64,000 nucleotides of DNA from contig CANLVG010000006.1 of the NCBI GenBank assembly GCA_947494565.1, forward strand, positions 248,001 to 312,000, read 5' to 3'. This document shows, piece by piece, positions 54,057-62,995 of the stretch. The stretch comes from an uncultured Flavobacteriaceae bacterium (GTDB lineage: Bacteria > Bacteroidota > Bacteroidia > Flavobacteriales > Flavobacteriaceae). The translations under genes and the position numbers were made by a program. The stretch's first letter is position 1. Each line of letters opens with the position of its first letter. A model generated the notes under the pieces. The model made no database searches and was not told the origin of the DNA. It saw nothing but the letters and a program-made list of their open reading frames with translations.

Positions 54057-55475
54057 TTAATTGTAGCTTCTCGGAGCTAAAAATGCCGTGGTGGTCGTTT
54101 CAACGAGCTTTCCATCACTGTACACTCCGATTTTTACTTTTTCCTTATCACTTTTAATGGCGGCATTATTGATTTCAATGAACAGGGTACCCTCCGCCAA
54201 GTCTTGTGCCGGTACGGTGAAGTCTTCATTGCGGACCAGTTTTACAGCTCCTTTGTGTGATAGGAGTTTAAAATTGACATCAACTACCGCTTCGGTGGTC
54301 TTATTGACCAACTTGTAGGTATAGACATTACTGATAATATTACCTTCCTTGTGTTCATACAATTGCCCCGGAAGTCGTAAGATGTTGGCTTCTAGGTTAT
54401 TTCGTAGGAATAGCATCCCGACCAGAACGCCGGTCAAAATGGTCAATACTGCCGTATAGCCTTTTAGGCGGGGTGTGAACTTGAACTTCTCTTTCTTGGT
54501 GATTTCATCTTCACTAGCGTACCGAATGAGTCCTTTGGGCAGGTTGACCTTTTCCATAATAGTGTCGCACTCATCAATACAAGCGGTACAGTTAACGCAT
54601 TCAAGCTGCGTACCGTTTCTGATATCGATACCGGTCGGGCATACATTGACACATTGAAAACAATCGATACAGTCTCCATGGCCCAAAACGTTGCGATCTT
54701 CGTTTTTTCGCCATTTTTTACGTCCATTTTCAGCTTCCCCTCTTTTATGGTCGTAGGCAACAACAATGGACTTATTGTCCAATAAAACACCTTGCATTCT
54801 TCCATAAGGGCAGGCAATGATGCAGACTTGCTCTCGAAACCAAGCAAAGACCCAAAAAAACACTCCGGTAAATATCAATAACGATATCATGGTGCTTACA
54901 TGCTGCATGGGGCCGTCGGTGACATACTGGATCAACCGATCACTTCCGATCAAATAGGCGAGAAAAACATTCGCTATGATAAAGGAAATGATGAAAAAGA
55001 TAAACCACTTCGTCCCCCTTTTTCTTATTTTTTCAGCATTCCAAGGTTGGCGATCTAACTTGATCTGTGCGCCTCGGTCTCCATCGATCCAATATTCGAT
55101 TCTTCGAAATACCATTTCGAGGAAAATGGTCTGAGGGCACATCCATCCACAAAAAATACGCCCAAAGGCTACCGTAAATAGGGCAACAAAGATGACACCG
55201 ATGATCATTGAAATGACAAAGAGGTGAAAATCTTGTGGCCAGAAAGGAAAACCGAAAATATTGAAACGACGTTCCAAGACATTGAACATCAAAAACTGGT
55301 TGCCGTTGATTTTTACAAAGGGTGCTGCGATCAAAAAAATAAGCAAAACATAGCTGACGTATTTTCGGTATTTATAGAACCGGCCGCTTGGTTTTTTTGG
55401 AAAAACCCAAGCGCGTTTGCCCTCGGCGTTGATCGTTCCTATGGAATCCCTAAAGTTCTCTTGGTCTTGAGGCAT
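54057..55475 (-). CDS. ccoG: CcoG/FixG ferredoxin-like cbb3 oxidase accessory protein
   Basis: 472 residues. Five membrane segments are visible, with FCGWMCPQTIFLEMVFRRIEY between helices. Two 4Fe-4S sets follow: CIDCFQCVNVCP and CVNCTACIDEC. After the last helix comes a periplasmic IgG-like domain (about 355-470). CcoG is a Cu(II) reductase in other bacteria and prepares copper for the oxidase. It comes 46 nt after ccoP, a gap that contains a small G-rich hairpin (near 55490-55505). Confidence 0.93.
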   Translation of the reverse strand: MPQDQENFRDSIGTINAEGKRAWVFPKKPSGRFYKYRKYVSYVLLIFLIAAPFVKINGNQFLMFNVLERRFNIFGFPFWPQDFHLFVISMIIGVIFVALFTVAFGRIFCGWMCPQTIFLEMVFRRIEYWIDGDRGAQIKLDRQPWNAEKIRKRGTKWFIFFIISFIIANVFLAYLIGSDRLIQYVTDGPMQHVSTMISLLIFTGVFFWVFAWFREQVCIIACPYGRMQGVLLDNKSIVVAYDHKRGEAENGRKKWRKNEDRNVLGHGDCIDCFQCVNVCPTGIDIRNGTQLECVNCTACIDECDTIMEKVNLPKGLIRYASEDEITKKEKFKFTPRLKGYTAVLTILTGVLVGMLFLRNNLEANILRLPGQLYEHKEGNIISNVYTYKLVNKTTEAVVDVNFKLLSHKGAVKLVRNEDFTVPAQDLAEGTLFIEINNAAIKSDKEKVKIGVYSDGKLVETTTTAFLAPRSYN

Positions 55476-55521
55476 GATGCTACTCCCTAAATCCCCCCTT
55501 TGCAGGAGGGAAATTATTGTT

Positions 55522-56481
55522 TCAGTTTACGGCTACCGTGGTAGAATCGGTGACCACTGCCGTTGAATCTTTTTCTTGTACCGGAGGGGTCTCTTTTGCA
55601 GGTGCGTCCGGGTCTATCCAAATATCCCCTTCAGGTGCTTTGGGGTTGGCAGCAGTCGTTCCTTGAAAGGTGAGCACATAGCTTGCCACTTGCGCCATTT
55701 CTGCAGGCTTTAGACTCTGTTTCCATGCGACCATTCCCTTACCGTCACGACCCCCTTCTGAAATGGTATTGAAGACGTTTTTAATACCGCCACCCAAGAT
55801 CCAGTTGTCATCGGTAAGATTAGGACCGATTCCACCACCACCATCCGCCATGTGACAGGCGACACAGTTGGTTTCAAAAATACTTTTACCGGCATTGAGG
55901 TCCGAAGCGTCGGTCAATACTTCTACGGTATTGACATCGACCAAGTCTTTGGCCGTTTTTTTATAGGCTTCGATTTCCAGTTGCGCAGCTGCCACTTCCT
56001 GTTCGTATTCCATGTCTTGATCGTAGTCGTTCATCACATGAAAACGGATCAAGTAGATCAGGCCGAAGATGATGGTTGCATAGAACATATATACCCACCA
56101 TGGTGGTAATTTGTTATCCAGTTCACGGATACCATCGTAATTGTGGTCTAAAATAATCTCTCCTTCTGCTTCGAGGGGTTTAGATCCCAGCATCTTTTGA
56201 TAGACCCGTTTTCCCCATTTCCATTCCCAACCTTGGGATTTTGCTTCCAGATAACGTTCTTGCGCCTCTTTTGACATCGACAAGAAGGAGATGTTCTCCA
56301 CTGATTGCAATATCAGCGCCACGGCAATCAATAGCAAAAGAATGGCGAACAGGAAAAATTGGGTAATCGGGTACTCGATAATCGCCGGTTTGTCCCCTGA
56401 GTCGATGAAGTACTCCATAAGTCCGAAGACTACGAAAAAGATGATTACGATATATAACCACCAGGGTCTTGTATTTTTCAT
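55522..56481 (-). CDS. ccoP: cbb3 oxidase subunit CcoP with a single heme c site
   Basis: 319 residues. Two N-terminal membrane helices (9-23, 40-60) and the CcoP N-terminal domain with another helix (127-146, PPWWVYMFYATIIFGLIYLI) precede one cytochrome c domain with C206-V-A-C209-H210 and a probable axial methionine in GKGMVAW. Proteobacterial CcoP has two heme sites, and here only one CxxCH exists. The C-terminal 45 residues are proline/acid-rich. It donates electrons to the CcoNO core at low oxygen. The start overlaps the ccoQ stop by 4 nt. Confidence 0.93.
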   Translation of the reverse strand: MKNTRPWWLYIVIIFFVVFGLMEYFIDSGDKPAIIEYPITQFFLFAILLLLIAVALILQSVENISFLSMSKEAQERYLEAKSQGWEWKWGKRVYQKMLGSKPLEAEGEIILDHNYDGIRELDNKLPPWWVYMFYATIIFGLIYLIRFHVMNDYDQDMEYEQEVAAAQLEIEAYKKTAKDLVDVNTVEVLTDASDLNAGKSIFETNCVACHMADGGGGIGPNLTDDNWILGGGIKNVFNTISEGGRDGKGMVAWKQSLKPAEMAQVASYVLTFQGTTAANPKAPEGDIWIDPDAPAKETPPVQEKDSTAVVTDSTTVAVN

Positions 56482-56672
56482 ATCTCTAAGTTGTTTTGTT
56501 GGTTGTCTTTATCTAGGGGTAATTCACTGACTTCTTCGATATAGGACTTTGATGCGGTGAACACCCACCAGCCTAAAATCATGAAGAATGCGAAGAATAT
56601 GATCAATGATATCATCGGATAGGTGGCCACGCCCTCTATACTTTCCATATAACCTTTTACGAATTTTAACAT
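56478..56672 (-). CDS. ccoQ: cbb3 oxidase small subunit CcoQ
   Basis: 64 residues with one membrane helix (YPMISLIIFFAFFMILGWWVF) and a polar C-terminal tail. Size and place between ccoNO and ccoP identify it as CcoQ/FixQ, which stabilises the complex. It starts 3 nt after the ccoNO stop. Confidence 0.85.
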   Translation of the reverse strand: MLKFVKGYMESIEGVATYPMISLIIFFAFFMILGWWVFTASKSYIEEVSELPLDKDNQQNNLEI

Positions 56673-56675
56673 GGC

Positions 56676-58877
56676 TTATTTGTTTTCTGATAGTAATTCA
56701 TCTGTTTCCTTGATCTTGATATCCGTTCCGAGCCTTTGCAAATAGGCGATCATAGCAACGATTTCGCGGTCTTTCATTTCTATGAAATCTTGACCATTCT
56801 CGGAGGCATACTTTTTATCGGCTTCATACGATTTTGCAAAATCGGGATCAGCGTACAAATTCTTTTCTATTTGTGTGGCTTGCGCGGTCATATGGGCAGG
56901 TGCATTGGCAATTTCCTCAGCGGTGTAAGGAACACCTAATGAGACCATAGCTTCCATTTTGGTCTGTGTTTTACTACGGTCATGTTTGTTTCGTACGAGC
57001 CACTGATAGGCGGGCATAATCGAACCAGATGACGTGCTTTGTGGATCGTACATGTGGTTTAGGTGCCAGTTGTCCGAATATTTTCCACCGACCCGGAGCA
57101 AATCAGGACCTGTACGTTTACTACCCCAGAGGAACGGGTGATCGTATACGAATTCACCAGCCTTGGCATATTCACCATAACGTTCTACCTCACTTCTAAA
57201 CGGCCTGACCATTTGCGAGTGACATCCGACACAACCTTCACGGATGTAAAGGTCTCTACCTTCCAATTCTAAAGGGGTATATGGGGTGACGCTAGTAATT
57301 GTGGGAATATTTGACTTGACCAATAGGGTGGGAACGATTTGTATGATCCCTCCGATCAAAATAGCGACGGTGGCCAATAGTGTCAGTTGAATCGGCTTAC
57401 GCTCCAACCAAGTGTGAAAGGTCTCGCCTACGGTCCTTCTAGCGGCCACTCTTGTCAATGGGGCAGCTTCGGCCAGTTCATCTTCTACCTTGCTGCCTGA
57501 TTTAATGGTGATTACCACATTGTATATCATGACACAGGCACCGATGAGGTACATGGTACCGCCAATGGCGCGCATCCAGTACATGGGCATGATTTCATTC
57601 ACCGTCTCCAAGAAGTTGCCGTAGACCAAAGATCCATCAGGATTAAAGTCTTTCCACATCAATGCTTGCGTAAAACCGGCCACATACATTGGTAGGGCAT
57701 ATAAGATAATCCCTAGCGTACCGATCCAAAAGTGGAAGTTTGCCAAACCTGTGGACGCCAACTTGGTCTTGAACATTTTCGGAACCATCCAATAGATCAT
57801 ACCGAAGGCCATGAAACCATTCCAAGCCAAGGCACCAACATGCACGTGGGCAATGATCCAATCGCTAAAGTGCGCGATGGCATTTACATTTTTTAGTGAG
57901 AGCATTGGGCCTTCAAATGTGGCCATGCCATAACCGGTAATGGCGACCACCATGAACTTCAGGGTAGGACTCGTACGAACTTTGTCCCAAGCACCACGAA
58001 GTGTTAATAACCCGTTGATCATACCTCCCCAAGACGGGGCGATCAACATCACGGAAAAGGCAACACCAAGATTTTGCGCCCAATCTGGTAAAGATGAATA
58101 GAGCAAATGGTGTGGTCCGGCCCAGATATATATGAAGATCAACGACCAGAAGTGCACTATCGATAGCCGATAGGAATACACCGGTCTATTGGCCGCTTTG
58201 GGTACGAAGTAATACATCAGCCCCAAAAACGGTGTCGTTAAGAAGAAAGCAACCGCATTGTGCCCGTACCACCATTGTACCAAGGCATCTTGCACACCGG
58301 CATACACTGAATAACTCTTCAATGCGCTGACCGGAAGCTCTAGACTATTGAAAATATGCAATACGGCAACCGTCACTATGGTAGCCAGATAAAACCATAT
58401 GGCGACATAGAGATGGCGCTGTCTTCTTTTTAAGAGCGTACCTATGAAGTTAACGGCAAAGACTACCCAGATCAACGTAATGGCAATGTCAATAGGCCAC
58501 TCCAATTCAGCATATTCCTTTGAAGTAGTATAGCCTAATGGTAAGGTCACTGCCGCGGCGACTATAATCAACTGCCAGCCCCAAAAATTAATTTGGCTCA
58601 ACATATCGTTGAACATTCGGGCCTTAAGAAGCCGTTGGGTCGAGTAGTAGATACCCGCGAACATCGCATTTCCAACAAAGGCAAAGATGACCGCATTGGT
58701 GTGCAACGGACGAAGACGCCCAAAACTCAACCACGAAATACCATCGGTCAAGTTCGGGAAAATGAACATGAAGGCCAAAAGGAGGCCTACCAGAAAACCT
58801 ACGATTCCCCAGAGCATTGTAGCGTAGAGAAAGTTTTTTACGATTTTATTGTCGTAATAGAACTGCTGTAATTCCAT
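56676..58877 (-). CDS. ccoNO: Fused cbb3 oxidase subunits I and II (CcoN-CcoO)
   Basis: 733 residues. Residues 1 to about 480 are CcoN: twelve helices with heme/copper histidines in LHTNAVIFAF, WYGHNAVAFFLTTP, IWAGPHHLLY and WIIAHVHVGALAWNG. After a linker and one helix (LTLLATVAILIGGIIQIVPTLL), the CcoO part carries CVGCHSQMVRP as its heme c site and ends in an aminoacyl-rich cytochrome tail (MIAYLQRLGTDI). Fusion of N and O is usual in Bacteroidota. The complex reduces O2 with high affinity and pumps protons. It starts 2 nt after the ccoS stop. Confidence 0.96.
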   Translation of the reverse strand: MELQQFYYDNKIVKNFLYATMLWGIVGFLVGLLLAFMFIFPNLTDGISWLSFGRLRPLHTNAVIFAFVGNAMFAGIYYSTQRLLKARMFNDMLSQINFWGWQLIIVAAAVTLPLGYTTSKEYAELEWPIDIAITLIWVVFAVNFIGTLLKRRQRHLYVAIWFYLATIVTVAVLHIFNSLELPVSALKSYSVYAGVQDALVQWWYGHNAVAFFLTTPFLGLMYYFVPKAANRPVYSYRLSIVHFWSLIFIYIWAGPHHLLYSSLPDWAQNLGVAFSVMLIAPSWGGMINGLLTLRGAWDKVRTSPTLKFMVVAITGYGMATFEGPMLSLKNVNAIAHFSDWIIAHVHVGALAWNGFMAFGMIYWMVPKMFKTKLASTGLANFHFWIGTLGIILYALPMYVAGFTQALMWKDFNPDGSLVYGNFLETVNEIMPMYWMRAIGGTMYLIGACVMIYNVVITIKSGSKVEDELAEAAPLTRVAARRTVGETFHTWLERKPIQLTLLATVAILIGGIIQIVPTLLVKSNIPTITSVTPYTPLELEGRDLYIREGCVGCHSQMVRPFRSEVERYGEYAKAGEFVYDHPFLWGSKRTGPDLLRVGGKYSDNWHLNHMYDPQSTSSGSIMPAYQWLVRNKHDRSKTQTKMEAMVSLGVPYTAEEIANAPAHMTAQATQIEKNLYADPDFAKSYEADKKYASENGQDFIEMKDREIVAMIAYLQRLGTDIKIKETDELLSENK

Positions 58878-58879
58878 AA

Positions 58880-59089
58880 TTATCGTTGTTTATTTAGTTG
58901 GATTTTATCTTGCTGTTTGTTTTTTACAGGGGTCTCTTTTTCGTGAACCAATTCGTCTTCGAATAGCATACGAACCGATGGTGTGTACGCGTCGTCATAT
59001 TGCCCACTCTTTACCGAAATGATAAAGGCGATGAAAAAGAAGACCGCAACGATGATGCTGATGGCCAATAACACATAAATAACACTCAT
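58880..59089 (-). CDS. ccoS: cbb3 oxidase maturation protein CcoS
   Basis: 69 residues with an N-terminal helix (IYVLLAISIIVAVFFFIAFI) and the SGQYDDAYTPSVRMLFED region that matches the FixS/CcoS hallmark (GQYDD...P..R.L..D). CcoS is needed for cofactor insertion into CcoN. It is the first gene of the cco operon and lies 20 nt below the -7 element of an FNR-type promoter. Confidence 0.92.
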   Translation of the reverse strand: MSVIYVLLAISIIVAVFFFIAFIISVKSGQYDDAYTPSVRMLFEDELVHEKETPVKNKQQDKIQLNKQR

Positions 59090-59108
59090 ACCTACCTGAA
59101 TTCTTGTG

Positions 59109-59152
59109 TAAAATTATGCTGATAGCCTTTCCTAAAACATGACATTTATCAG
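59109..59152 (-). promoter_or_regulatory. cco operon promoter: FNR-type box and -7 element
   Basis: On the minus strand CTGATAAATGTCAT (59152-59139), 22 nt, then TAATTTTA (59116-59109), a one-base variant of TAnnTTTG. It drives ccoS, ccoNO, ccoQ, ccoP and probably the genes after them. Confidence 0.75.
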
Positions 59153-59168
59153 CTTCGTTTTTTATTTT

Positions 59169-59612
59169 TTAAGGTTCTATAATTTTCGTTTTTTGTTGCG
59201 CGGGCGGTTTCTCCTTGATAATCGAGAGAAGGGCCGCGACGATGATTAGGTTTTTGATAATGTACTGCCCCACAAGGGTTAGAAAAATGGGGTATCCATT
59301 AAAGGAAATCTCGTTAAAAAAAAAGAGTGGCGTGAAGGTGCAGAGCAAATGCCCCAAGGTCACGACAGCTACTTTTTTGGGATGGATATTCAGCAAAAAA
59401 AAGATTCCGATGCCCACTTCCAATGCCGCTAACATTATGATGGAAACATTAGCGGGAAGTATACCCAGGGTCAATTGGGAAATCGTATCGGTAGCTAGCC
59501 CCTCTGCCGGACTCAACTCGGGAAAGAATTTAAGACCACCAAACCAGAGGTATACCAGACCGATACAGATTTTTATGAAACTATTTTGCCTGATATTTTT
59601 CAACACGTGCAT
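59169..59612 (-). CDS. DoxX/DUF417-like small membrane protein
   Basis: 147 residues with four predicted helices, for example ICIGLVYLWFGGLKFFPELS, IIMLAALEVGIGIFFLLNI and FLTLVGQYIIKNLIIVAALL. The YLWFGGLKFFP segment is typical of the DoxX/YkgB-like superfamily. It starts 7 nt after the ccoI stop, so it is made with the copper pump. No biochemical role is known to me. A quinone-linked or assembly role is a guess. Confidence 0.7.
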   Translation of the reverse strand: MHVLKNIRQNSFIKICIGLVYLWFGGLKFFPELSPAEGLATDTISQLTLGILPANVSIIMLAALEVGIGIFFLLNIHPKKVAVVTLGHLLCTFTPLFFFNEISFNGYPIFLTLVGQYIIKNLIIVAALLSIIKEKPPAQQKTKIIEP

Positions 59613-59619
59613 ACAGTTT

Positions 59620-62016
59620 TTAGGTTAGTTTACGGTTCATTAAATTGGTCATGACCGTGGTGAAAGCCACTACACTTATCGAGCTCAATGGCATCAAAAT
59701 AGCTGCGATGACTGGCGATAATTGACCGGTCACGGCAAAATAGAGCCCGATCAGGTTGTAGGCCAACGAGAGCCCAAAGCTTAGTTTTATGATGTTCATC
59801 GCTTGTTTTGATGCAAGGATGTATGCATACAATTGCTGAAATTTGGAGGCATCCAAGATGGCATCACAGGCAGGGGAGAACACGTTTACGTTTTCCGAAA
59901 TGGCAATACCCACATTACTTTGTGCCAATGCCCCGGCGTCATTGAGGCCATCACCTACCATCATTACGTTCTTATCTTGTTGCTGTAAGGCTTTGATAAA
60001 TTCCAACTTTTCTTCGGGTTTTTGATGGAAGTAGAGGGGAGTCAATTTAGGAACCAATTGTTCCAAACGCCCTTTTTCACCATCGTTATCGCCCGATAAA
60101 ATGGCAAGCTGGAGGGTTTCCGACATGGTTTTAAAAACCTCGGAAAGGCCTTCACGGTACTCATTGTGAAAGATGAACTTGCCTTTGTACACATTATTAC
60201 TGCTAATATGAACGGCCGTGTTCGTACTTTCCTCGATTTGTTGCTCCCCAACGAAATCAGCAGAACCAACCTTCATATGATCGTCTCCCATGCTGCCTTC
60301 GACCCCTTGGCCCAAATGCTCCTCATACTCATCTAAAGTGATGATATTCTGCTCGTTAAGTAGGTCATAAAGGGTGCGGCTGAGCGGATGGTTCGAAGCT
60401 CGAATTGTGTTTTTAAGTAATGATTCCTCCTCGGGGGTCAAGGGCATGCCCTCATAGGTAGCTACACTTTTTAAAGAGGTGGTTATGGTACCGGTCTTAT
60501 CAAAGATCGCGGTGTCTATTTGTGCCAGTTGTTCAATGGTACGGATGTCTTTCAGATAGAATTTCCTACGACCGAAAATCCGTAACATATTCCCCAAAGT
60601 AAAGGGTGCGGCCAGGGCAATCGCACAGGGGCAAGCTATAATCAATACTGCGGTAAAGACGTTCATTGCACGACTGGGGTCGGTATACAGCCAATACGCT
60701 GATGCCACTATGGCAATGGACAAAACAGCGATGGTAAACCGTTTTCCGATACGGTCGGTCAGTGTTTGAAAGGTACTGGATGTATCCTTCCGAAAGACCG
60801 AATTACTCCAGAGTTGTGTCAAGTAGCTTTGCGATACCTTTTTTAGGGCCTCCATTTCAATTAGACCATTCAACTGCTTGCCACCGGCAAAAATCTTATC
60901 GCCCGATTCCTTTCGGACGGGCTCTGATTCACCGCTTACAAAACTGTAATCAATTCGTGCCTTTCCATTGATGAGAATCCCGTCGACCGGAATCAATTCC
61001 TCATTGCGGATCAGTAGACGATCCCCTTTTTTGATATCGTGTACCTGAGTGGTTTCTTCCGCTCCCTTGGCATTGATTCGCGTCACCGCAATCGGGAAAT
61101 AGGATTTGTAATCGCGTTCGAAAGAAAGAAAGGAGTATGTTTTCTGTTGGAAGAACTTGCCGAGCAGCAAGAAGAACACGAGCCCCGTGAGCGAATCGAA
61201 AAAACCCGGTCCCCAATCAAAAATAATTTCCAAGGTACTCCTCACAAATAGAACAAGAATACCGAGGGCTATGGGAACATCTATATTTAACAGGCCACTA
61301 CGCAGCCCCTTATAACCCGAAATGAAGTAGTCTCTACCCGCATAGAAAACCACAGGTAGGGAAAAGGCGAACATCAACCAACGAAAGATCGGTTCGTACC
61401 GGTTCAGCCAAAATTCCCCCCCCGACACGTCACTGGTCGATAAATCAAAATAATCCGGAAAAGAAAGGAACATGACATTGCCAAAGGCGAATCCCGCAAC
61501 CCCTAACTTATAGAGTAGGCTTCGGTCTACAGGTTTCTTTTTATTGTCATAATCTTCCAATGAAATATTGGGCTCATAGCCAATATGCCCCAAAAGAAGT
61601 ACCAACTGTTTTAGGCTAAAATCAATGGTGTTATAGGTGATTCGAACCGATTTTTTTGGAAAATCGACTTGCGAACTTTTGATCGCTGGATGTAACTTAT
61701 TCAAATTTTCCAAGACCCAAATACATGAACTACAATGAATGTGTGGAATGTAGAGATTGACAATTTCCATGTTACCGTCATTGAATTCGGTAAGCCTACC
61801 GACAATGGATTCATTGTCAAGAAAATCATACTTTCCTTCGATGGCATTGGGTGTAGCCCCGGCAGACGATTCTAGGTCATAGTAATACGATAAATCGTTG
61901 TTCGAGAAGATTTCATATACTGTCTTGCAACCGTTACAGCAAAACACTCGGTCATCGAAATCGATGCGCGTCTTGGTGCAATCGTCACCACAGTGATAGC
62001 AGCTTGGCCTATCCAT
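59620..62016 (-). CDS. ccoI: Copper-translocating P-type ATPase CcoI/FixI
   Basis: 798 residues from ATG 62016. A GTG further up (62061) is unlikely because it would overlap the promoter. It has an N-terminal zinc-ribbon-like CYHCGDDC and CCNGC, a heavy-metal domain with C95-S-S-C98, eight helices, the transport motif CPCAIALAAP, the phosphorylation site DKTGTITT and the hinge MVGDGLNDAGALAQ. This is the copper pump that loads the cbb3 oxidase. It shares one FNR-type box with the divergent crp gene. Confidence 0.95.
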   Translation of the reverse strand: MDRPSCYHCGDDCTKTRIDFDDRVFCCNGCKTVYEIFSNNDLSYYYDLESSAGATPNAIEGKYDFLDNESIVGRLTEFNDGNMEIVNLYIPHIHCSSCIWVLENLNKLHPAIKSSQVDFPKKSVRITYNTIDFSLKQLVLLLGHIGYEPNISLEDYDNKKKPVDRSLLYKLGVAGFAFGNVMFLSFPDYFDLSTSDVSGGEFWLNRYEPIFRWLMFAFSLPVVFYAGRDYFISGYKGLRSGLLNIDVPIALGILVLFVRSTLEIIFDWGPGFFDSLTGLVFFLLLGKFFQQKTYSFLSFERDYKSYFPIAVTRINAKGAEETTQVHDIKKGDRLLIRNEELIPVDGILINGKARIDYSFVSGESEPVRKESGDKIFAGGKQLNGLIEMEALKKVSQSYLTQLWSNSVFRKDTSSTFQTLTDRIGKRFTIAVLSIAIVASAYWLYTDPSRAMNVFTAVLIIACPCAIALAAPFTLGNMLRIFGRRKFYLKDIRTIEQLAQIDTAIFDKTGTITTSLKSVATYEGMPLTPEEESLLKNTIRASNHPLSRTLYDLLNEQNIITLDEYEEHLGQGVEGSMGDDHMKVGSADFVGEQQIEESTNTAVHISSNNVYKGKFIFHNEYREGLSEVFKTMSETLQLAILSGDNDGEKGRLEQLVPKLTPLYFHQKPEEKLEFIKALQQQDKNVMMVGDGLNDAGALAQSNVGIAISENVNVFSPACDAILDASKFQQLYAYILASKQAMNIIKLSFGLSLAYNLIGLYFAVTGQLSPVIAAILMPLSSISVVAFTTVMTNLMNRKLT

Positions 62017-62039
62017 ATTCACTTTACTTATACCTGATG

Positions 62040-62083
62040 CAAAAGTGTGGAAGTATTCCACTTTAAAACATGATATAAGTCAG
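62040..62083 (-). promoter_or_regulatory. ccoI promoter using the shared FNR-type box
   Basis: On the minus strand CTGACTTATATCAT (62083-62070), 22 nt, then CACTTTTG (62047-62040), one base from the -7 consensus, 23 nt before the ccoI ATG at 62016. Confidence 0.7.
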
Positions 62084-62113
62084 GTTTTGGAAATTTTTCG
62101 GTAGTTACCTTTG
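62070..62113 (+). promoter_or_regulatory. Promoter of the first crp gene using the same FNR-type box
   Basis: ATGATATAAGTCAG (62070-62083), 22 nt, then TACCTTTG (62106-62113), a perfect TAnnTTTG. One box therefore has correctly spaced -7 elements on both sides. Confidence 0.7.
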
Positions 62114-62129
62114 AAGTATATTAAAATGG

Positions 62130-62816
62130 ATGCGGATGACTTCCTGTGATTTTCAAATAGCCAGGCAATTTAATTTTTTAAGGAGCATGACCGAGGTCGA
62201 ACGGGCCGAATTGACGAAAACAAGTAGCCCACGACACCTTCAAAAAGGGGAGGTGCTCTTTATGGAGGCAGAGCAATTGCAAAAACTATTCTGTATCCGT
62301 GAGGGTGCCTGTAAATTTTCTAAAATAGATGAAAAGGGTAAGGAGCATATTACAAAGCTGCTCGGTAAGGGAGAGTTGATGGGCCGTAGGTCATTGATTT
62401 CCAAAAAGGGCGCCATGGTTACCGCCACGGCCATTACGGACACAACGATCTGTTCGGTTGATAAATTACCTGTGCTAAGGTGTTTAATGAAGAACACCGA
62501 TTTCTGTATGGATGTCATCAAGGGCTTTGTGGAAGATACCGAGGAGGAAGCCAAAAGAAAGGGGCTCTTTGATAACCATCAAAGTATCACCAAACGCCTT
62601 GCCGGACTCCTTATCTATCTCGATGAAAAATTCGGCACGGAAAGGGATGGAACTTTGAAGCTGTTCTTGAAGCGTGAGGATATGGCCAATTTGATCGGTA
62701 CCTCGAGTGAGTATGTAATATCCATTTTGTCGAGGTTCAAGAGGGGAGGACTACTTGATTTGGAACGGGGAAAAATACGATTGCTCGACAAAAAAGGACT
62801 TGAAAAAATGTGCTGA
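62130..62816 (+). CDS. Crp/Fnr-family regulator 1
   Basis: 228 residues. A cyclic-nucleotide-type beta-roll (about 30-120) is followed by a dimer helix and a C-terminal winged HTH (LKREDMANLIGTSSEYVISILSRFKRGGLL). Cysteines C6, C55 and C108 align with C10, C59 and C112 of the second Crp protein, and the N-terminal FLRSMTEVE resembles FNR-like regulators. It is likely an oxygen-responsive activator of the cco/hemN regulon. Start choice is uncertain: ATGs at 62130 and 62136 are in frame, and an ATG at 62126 opens an eight-codon frame that overlaps. Confidence 0.88.
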   Translation: MRMTSCDFQIARQFNFLRSMTEVERAELTKTSSPRHLQKGEVLFMEAEQLQKLFCIREGACKFSKIDEKGKEHITKLLGKGELMGRRSLISKKGAMVTATAITDTTICSVDKLPVLRCLMKNTDFCMDVIKGFVEDTEEEAKRKGLFDNHQSITKRLAGLLIYLDEKFGTERDGTLKLFLKREDMANLIGTSSEYVISILSRFKRGGLLDLERGKIRLLDKKGLEKMC

Positions 62817-62921
62817 CCCCAAACCCGAAATAAGCGCGCCAACTAGTTTATTAAAATGTTAAACTTAATTACGCCCAATACTGTACATGCCCATGCCGTG
62901 GGAGGTTGTTGGGTAATAGTT

Positions 62922-62954
62922 CAAAACCTATAAAATTATAGGTTTTGTTTTTTT
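62922..62954 (+). terminator. Rho-independent terminator after crp gene 1
   Basis: A perfect 12-bp stem (CAAAACCTATAA / TTATAGGTTTTG, 62922-62947) with a 2-nt nominal loop, followed by a run of seven T. It ends transcription about 100 nt after the stop codon. Its right arm and T-run also reach into the promoter of the next gene. Confidence 0.85.
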
Positions 62955-62963
62955 CGTATCTTG

Positions 62964-62981
62964 TATTTTTGACTTAGTCAG
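62964..62981 (+). promoter_or_regulatory. crp gene 2 promoter overlapped by a shortened FNR-type palindrome
   Basis: TATTTTTG (62964-62971) is a perfect -7 element. The palindrome TTGACTTAGTCAG (62969-62981) starts inside it and has a 3-nt rather than 4-nt centre. It ends 14 nt before the ATG. This position fits repression, not activation. Confidence 0.5.
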
Positions 62982-62995
62982 GTAAAATATTCACC

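Noticed and set aside
56370-56390. A CTCGATAATCG word inside ccoP
   Set aside because: Resembles the palindrome at 20295 and 27078, but the right arm is incomplete and it lies in a conserved coding stretch, so chance is likely.
62017-62061. GTG start of ccoI giving 15 more residues
   Set aside because: The -7 element (62040-62047) lies inside this extension. ATG 62016 begins with the conserved cysteine-rich N-terminus.
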